The translations under genes and the position numbers were made by a program. A DNA stretch of 64,000 nt from Thermotomaculum hydrothermale (lineage in GTDB: Bacteria > Acidobacteriota > Holophagae > Thermotomaculales > Thermotomaculaceae): assembly GCF_016592575.1 (NCBI RefSeq), contig NZ_AP017470.1:62001-126000 (forward strand). Direction: 5' to 3'. The number at the start of each line of letters is the position of its first letter. The stretch's first letter is position 1. A model generated the notes under the pieces. It saw nothing but the letters and a program-made list of their open reading frames with translations. It ran no database searches and had not been told where the DNA came from. Below, piece by piece: positions 60,092 to 64,000 of the stretch.

Positions 60092-60847
60092 TTGAGGAAG
60101 AAATCCTTAGGCCAGCACTTTCTCACAAACCCACAGATTGCAGAGAAAATTGTTTCATATTTGAATAGCGGGATAACCTGCGTTGAGATTGGTGCAGGCG
60201 AGGGGATTTTAACCAAACATCTTATTGAAAAATTTGAAAAAGTTATAGTTATTGAAAAAGATAGTGAATTAATCCCTTTTTTAAAAGATAAATTTAAAGA
60301 AAAATGTGAGGTTATAAACGGCGATGTTTTAACTGATGGGGAAAAAATCTTTTCAAAGCTTGAAAGTTTCTATGTTGCTTCAAACCTTCCATACAATATT
60401 TCTTCGCCTGTAACAATTTTACTTTTGAAATTTTACAAAAAAATTCCGCAAATGGTGTTAATGTACCAGAAAGAGGTTGCTGACAAGATTTCAAAAGAAG
60501 TCTCCCTTCTTTCCTGTGCAGTTTATCCCTATTATAATGTAAAAGAGGTATTAAAATTAAAGCCCGGTGCTTTTTCCCCACCCCCCAAGGTGGATTCGGC
60601 TGTTCTGTTTTTTGAGAGAAAGGAAAATATTTTAGATTTTAATTTTAAAAAGTATCTTAATTTTCTTAAAGTTGCTTTTCAAAACAGGAGAAAGGTTTTG
60701 TTTAAAAAATTAATGGGAATGATGGAAAGGGATAGGCTAAAAGTTATTTACTTGAAAATGAATTTAAGGGAAGATATTAGAATAGATGGTATGAGCATTG
60801 AGGAAATTTTTAAGTTGTACCTTGAGGTGTCAAATGAAAAAAATTAA
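60092..60847 (+). CDS. rsmA: 16S rRNA dimethyladenosine transferase RsmA/KsgA
   Basis: A 251-residue methyltransferase that dimethylates two adenines in helix 45 of 16S rRNA. It starts at TTG (60092) because the family's KSLGQHFLTNPQIAEKIV follows at once. SAM-binding VEIGAGEGILTKHL and the catalytic SNLPYNISSP are present, as is FSPPPKVDSAV. Spacing from the previous stop is 9 bases, and its last bases overlap the next gene. Confidence 0.94.
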   Translation: MRKKSLGQHFLTNPQIAEKIVSYLNSGITCVEIGAGEGILTKHLIEKFEKVIVIEKDSELIPFLKDKFKEKCEVINGDVLTDGEKIFSKLESFYVASNLPYNISSPVTILLLKFYKKIPQMVLMYQKEVADKISKEVSLLSCAVYPYYNVKEVLKLKPGAFSPPPKVDSAVLFFERKENILDFNFKKYLNFLKVAFQNRRKVLFKKLMGMMERDRLKVIYLKMNLREDIRIDGMSIEEIFKLYLEVSNEKN

Positions 60848-61991
60848 ATTTTTTCTTTTATCTCTTTTTCTGGTTTTATTTATTTCCTGCGGTGGTGGAA
60901 GTGCAAAAATTTCAGCAAATTTAAATCCACAAAATTACCCATTTTTAGGAAGCGGTAAATTTGAAGGCAGTTACTTCCCAACACAATCTTTCAGGGAATG
61001 CACCCCTGAAGAGGTGGGGATGGATTCAAAAAAACTCGTTAAGGTTTACAATTACGCAGCCAACCCAAACATAAAAACAGAAGGTTTAATAATATTGAGG
61101 CACAACTATATCGTTTTTGAAACATACTTGAATGGTTTTACCCCAGACACTTTGCACGAAAGCTACTCTATTGCAAAGAGCATATCGTCTTGTTTAACAG
61201 GGATTGCAATAGACAAAGGCTATCTTACAGATGAAAATGTATTTGTGAAGGATTTTTACCCCCAATGGGATGACCTTCCAGATTCAGATTGCAGGAATAA
61301 AATTACTGTAAAAAATCTGCTTACAATGACAAGCGGGCTTGAATGGAACGAACACGATTACTATGGAGATACATCTCAAAACGACGCTTTTATAATGTAC
61401 CAGAGCGCAGACAATTACCTTGAATATGTTTTAAGCAAAAACTGTATTCACCAACCTGGTTCCTTTTTCAACTATTCAAGCGGGGATTCAATGCTTTTAA
61501 GCGGAATATTGAAAGAGGCAACAGGGGAAGATGTTGAACAGTTTGCCGTTGAAAACCTCTTTGACAAAATTGGGATAGAGAGACATTACTGGCAGAGGGA
61601 TAATGCAGGAAATGTTATTACAGCGTGGGGGATAGGTTTAACCTTAAGGGATTATGCAAGGTTTGGTTTGCTTTACCTTCATAAGGGTAACTGGGATGGC
61701 AATCAGATTGTAAGTAGAGAGTGGGTTGAAAAATCAACATCTCCAGCCTATCAAAACATTAACTGGTACGGTTATTCATTCTGGCTAATGCCTGTTTTCT
61801 CTGATTATCAAAATTATAACCTTCCCTCTGATATTTACCTTGCATGGGGTATTCATACCCAGCAGATTTTTGTAATCCCTGATTATGACATTGTTGCGGT
61901 AAGGCTTGGGAACGACAATGACCCTGAGCATGATGACTGGGTTGAAACAGAGTTTTTAAAACTTGTAATAGATTGCGTGAAGGATAAATAA
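60834..61991 (+). CDS. Serine hydrolase of the class C beta-lactamase family, probable lipoprotein
   Basis: A 385-residue exported protein: signal peptide ending in a lipobox-like FISC (residue 19), then the beta-lactamase/DD-peptidase fold (PF00144). The catalytic S-x-x-K is SIAK in HESYSIAKSI, and the Tyr motif is in FFNYSSGDSM. A KTG-like third motif appears as IHT in AWGIHTQQ. Relatives include esterases and D-peptidases; the substrate is unknown. The ATG at 60834 is chosen because it begins a signal peptide; the upstream ATG at 60798 would put 12 residues before it. It overlaps the end of rsmA. Confidence 0.82.
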   Translation: MKKIKFFLLSLFLVLFISCGGGSAKISANLNPQNYPFLGSGKFEGSYFPTQSFRECTPEEVGMDSKKLVKVYNYAANPNIKTEGLIILRHNYIVFETYLNGFTPDTLHESYSIAKSISSCLTGIAIDKGYLTDENVFVKDFYPQWDDLPDSDCRNKITVKNLLTMTSGLEWNEHDYYGDTSQNDAFIMYQSADNYLEYVLSKNCIHQPGSFFNYSSGDSMLLSGILKEATGEDVEQFAVENLFDKIGIERHYWQRDNAGNVITAWGIGLTLRDYARFGLLYLHKGNWDGNQIVSREWVEKSTSPAYQNINWYGYSFWLMPVFSDYQNYNLPSDIYLAWGIHTQQIFVIPDYDIVAVRLGNDNDPEHDDWVETEFLKLVIDCVKDK

Positions 61992-61992
61992 A

Positions 61993-62829
61993 ATGAAGCA
62001 TAAGAAAAATTTAAAACCAGTTAGAAAAAACATGTTTAGTTGTTATGTTGAAAAGGAAAGGTTTTTAGGCCAGCCTACAAAAGACCTTGCTGATTTTGTT
62101 GCATGCAAAAAGGGAAGTTTAAGGAAAACTCTTATCCTTTCCCTTGCAAGTTTGCTTGAGAGTGTTGACCATATAAATGACTTTGACTGTTTCAGGGCAT
62201 CCGGGAAGTTAGACGAATTTTTGAGAATGCTTGAGTTATCAAAAGAGGATTCAATAACCTTAAAGTTTTTAATACTGGCATTTTTTGAAAAACACAGTGA
62301 AAATTCAAGCGGAATTGAAATCCCGCAGGACGATGTGATTTCACTGAGAAAGGGCAGGCTTTTTGAGGAGATACTCTATAGAATTGGGCCTGTAAAAAGG
62401 GGTGATGTTGATTTATTATCCATGCATTGCCAGCCTATGCTTAACAGAGAGGTTCTTGAGATAAAGTGTGGAAGAGATACTGTGACAGGGAAAAACCTTG
62501 ATGTCGTTTTCTGGGGTAAGGATTATATTGAGGGGTATGAGTGCAAATCATGTGTAAATTACTTTATTGATTTAGGTAAATCTCATGCTGAAAAGGGCAA
62601 AAAGGTAAGAGAAAAAATCAGATACTTAAACCAGCTTGCAAAAACATTGAAAAACTATTTCAAAGAGGTACACATTATTCTTGCAAGTTTTTCACCTGAA
62701 GAAGATTTAAAAAGACAGATACCACTTTTAAGGCAGTGGGTTTCTGAATGTGATGGAGATTCAACATTATACTTCAAAGTTATGGGAATAGAGAAAATAA
62801 TTGATTGTATAGATAAAAAATCCTTTTAG
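61993..62829 (+). CDS. Uncharacterised protein with PD-(D/E)XK nuclease-like core
   Basis: A 278-residue cytoplasmic protein of unrecognised family. A helical N-terminal part (1-120, LILSLASLLESVDHIN) is followed by a segment with KNLDVVFWGKDYIEGYECKSC near 175-195, where Asp (LDVVFW) and E-C-K 11-13 residues on match the D...ExK active site of PD-(D/E)XK nucleases; an upstream GRLFEEILYRI helix fits the fold's first helix. Four to five cysteines occur, without an obvious cluster motif. AAGGAT lies before the ATG. It sits between an extracellular hydrolase and kup with no phage or restriction genes near, so its role is open. Confidence 0.5.
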   Translation: MKHKKNLKPVRKNMFSCYVEKERFLGQPTKDLADFVACKKGSLRKTLILSLASLLESVDHINDFDCFRASGKLDEFLRMLELSKEDSITLKFLILAFFEKHSENSSGIEIPQDDVISLRKGRLFEEILYRIGPVKRGDVDLLSMHCQPMLNREVLEIKCGRDTVTGKNLDVVFWGKDYIEGYECKSCVNYFIDLGKSHAEKGKKVREKIRYLNQLAKTLKNYFKEVHIILASFSPEEDLKRQIPLLRQWVSECDGDSTLYFKVMGIEKIIDCIDKKSF

Positions 62830-62838
62830 GGGGCTTTA

Positions 62839-64000
62839 ATGGAGAAAAAAGACAACCTTTTTAAGCTTTCAATAGCAGCATTGGGGATTGTTTTCGGGGA
62901 TATAGGTACAAGCCCTCTCTATGCAATAAAAGAGTGTTTTTACGGTGAATATGGAATTAAGGTTGATTCTTTAAATATTTTAGGGGTGTTATCCCTTATA
63001 TTCTGGGCATTAACCCTTGTTGTAAGTATTAAATACCTTGCTTTTGTTTTAAATGCCAACAACGATGGTGAAGGCGGTATAATGGCTTTAACCTCTTTGG
63101 TTAATCCAAGAGACCCTAAAAGAACAGGTAGAAAGAGGCTTATTCTTATAACAATTGGGATTTTTGCTGCTTCTCTTTTGTACGGAGACGGAATGATTAC
63201 CCCGGCAATTTCTGTAATGAGTGCTTTAGAGGGTCTTGAGGTTGTGACAGATAAATTTATCCCCTATGTTGTGCCTATGACTATTGCTATTCTTGTTATT
63301 CTATTTATGTTTCAAAGTAAGGGCACGGCAAAGGTTGGCGGCCTTTTCGGGCCAATTGTTTTTATCTGGTTTATAGTTCTTGCGATTTCAGGGGCTTACC
63401 ATATAGTTGATAATTTGCATGTTTTTAAGGCGTTAAACCCCTATTACGGGATAAGCTTTTTTATTAGGAACAAACTTCACGGTTTTATGGTTTTAGGCTC
63501 TGTATTCCTCGTTGTAACCGGTGCTGAAGCAATGTATGCGGATATGGGGCATTTTGGAAAAACACCAATAAGGCTAACATGGGGAACAATTGTTTTTCCT
63601 GCTTTGGTGTTAAATTACTTTGGTCAGGGGGCACTGCTATTGAATCACCCTGAATTTATTAAAAACCCGTTTTTTTCAATGATGCCTTCCTATCTTTTAA
63701 TACCCTCTGTAATTCTTGCAACAATGGCAACAATAATCGCTTCTCAGGCTGTAATTACAGGCTCTTTTTCCCTTACAATGCAGGCGGTTGAAATGGGTTA
63801 TCTTCCAAGGTTAAAGATAATTCACACCTCAGCAGCTCAGGAAGGGCAAATCTATGTTCCCATTGTAAACTGGATTTTAATGATTGCCACAATAGGGCTT
63901 GTTATTGGGTTTGGCTCTTCAACAAAGCTTGCAGGTGCATACGGTGTGGCTGTAACCTCAACAATGCTTGTTACCACAATTCTCTTTGCCGTTGTGGCAA
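62839..64000 (+). CDS. kup: KUP-family potassium uptake protein, 5' part
   Basis: The gene runs off the window end; 387 codons are visible. GIVFGDIGTSPLYAIKE in the first membrane segment and NANNDGEGGIMALTSLV are KUP/HAK signatures, followed by many hydrophobic segments (LLYGDGMITPAISVMSALEG near 100). It is a proton-coupled potassium importer. AGGGGGC precedes the ATG at 62839, 9 bases after the previous stop, so it may be cotranscribed. Confidence 0.93.
   Translation, partial: MEKKDNLFKLSIAALGIVFGDIGTSPLYAIKECFYGEYGIKVDSLNILGVLSLIFWALTLVVSIKYLAFVLNANNDGEGGIMALTSLVNPRDPKRTGRKRLILITIGIFAASLLYGDGMITPAISVMSALEGLEVVTDKFIPYVVPMTIAILVILFMFQSKGTAKVGGLFGPIVFIWFIVLAISGAYHIVDNLHVFKALNPYYGISFFIRNKLHGFMVLGSVFLVVTGAEAMYADMGHFGKTPIRLTWGTIVFPALVLNYFGQGALLLNHPEFIKNPFFSMMPSYLLIPSVILATMATIIASQAVITGSFSLTMQAVEMGYLPRLKIIHTSAAQEGQIYVPIVNWILMIATIGLVIGFGSSTKLAGAYGVAVTSTMLVTTILFAVVA

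Overview
The window is AT-rich chromosomal DNA from a double-membraned, probably anaerobic bacterium. Diderm markers are a TamB-like protein, a TolC/RND efflux system, TolQ/TolR, a SPOR-SpoIID lipoprotein-type wall protein and several secreted proteins. Anaerobic markers are a class III (oxygen-sensitive) ribonucleotide reductase, an eight-haem hydroxylamine-oxidoreductase-family cytochrome under a perfect FNR-type box, and a ferritin-like diiron protein. The EF-G paralogue and the secreted propeller protein resemble ones I associate with Acidobacteriota, but I cannot fix the phylum from the sequence alone.

Layout. 1-740: 3' end of an IS110-family element, with a strongly structured non-coding tail. 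974-4223: ABC exporter operon (ATPase plus two ABC-2 permeases). 4300-8120: dipeptidase pepD, and on the other strand a DUF2339 membrane protein and an OsmC protein. 8362-13876: biotin carboxylase, biotin carrier and TamB-like protein. 14007-16600: hpt facing a three-gene partner-switch module (RsbW-like kinase, STAS antagonist, response regulator/PP2C phosphatase). 16710-20562: EF-G paralogue, a 56-residue membrane protein, a pseudopilin-like lipoprotein and a MidA methyltransferase. 20641-22765: an FMN/Fe-S/FAD enoate reductase and a DUF1858 protein behind a palindromic operator. 22806-28844 (minus): heavy-metal RND efflux operon led by a Cys-rich small protein. 29051-38139: M23 peptidase, secA, guaB, tolQ, tolR, DUF2007, SpoIID and surE. 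38278-39535: complete IS256-family element with an 8-bp target duplication. 39547-42568: nrdD, a detached glycyl-radical domain and nrdG, behind a consensus promoter carrying two NrdR boxes. 42592-48625: octahaem cytochrome, secreted propeller, deoB and pyrimidine phosphorylase. 48618-50484: fRMsr-like GAF protein, tRNA-Arg, ferritin-like protein, SprT-like protein and tRNA-Val. 50508-59825: the classical translation block thrS-infC-rpmI-rplT-pheS-pheT, then zapB-like, zapA, 6S RNA, rny and ymdB. 59807-64000: a small conserved protein, rsmA, a serine hydrolase, a PD-(D/E)XK-like protein and the start of kup.

How the genes work together. The nrd unit makes dNTPs without oxygen and looks controlled by NrdR sensing nucleotide levels. 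deoB, the nucleoside phosphorylase, hpt and guaB handle nucleotide salvage and GMP synthesis. The octahaem cytochrome suggests respiratory or detoxifying reduction of a nitrogen compound. The most unusual observations are the split class III reductase, the structured RNA region of the IS110 element, the IS256 leader that can hide its own ribosome binding site, and an apparently leaderless anti-sigma-type kinase mRNA.
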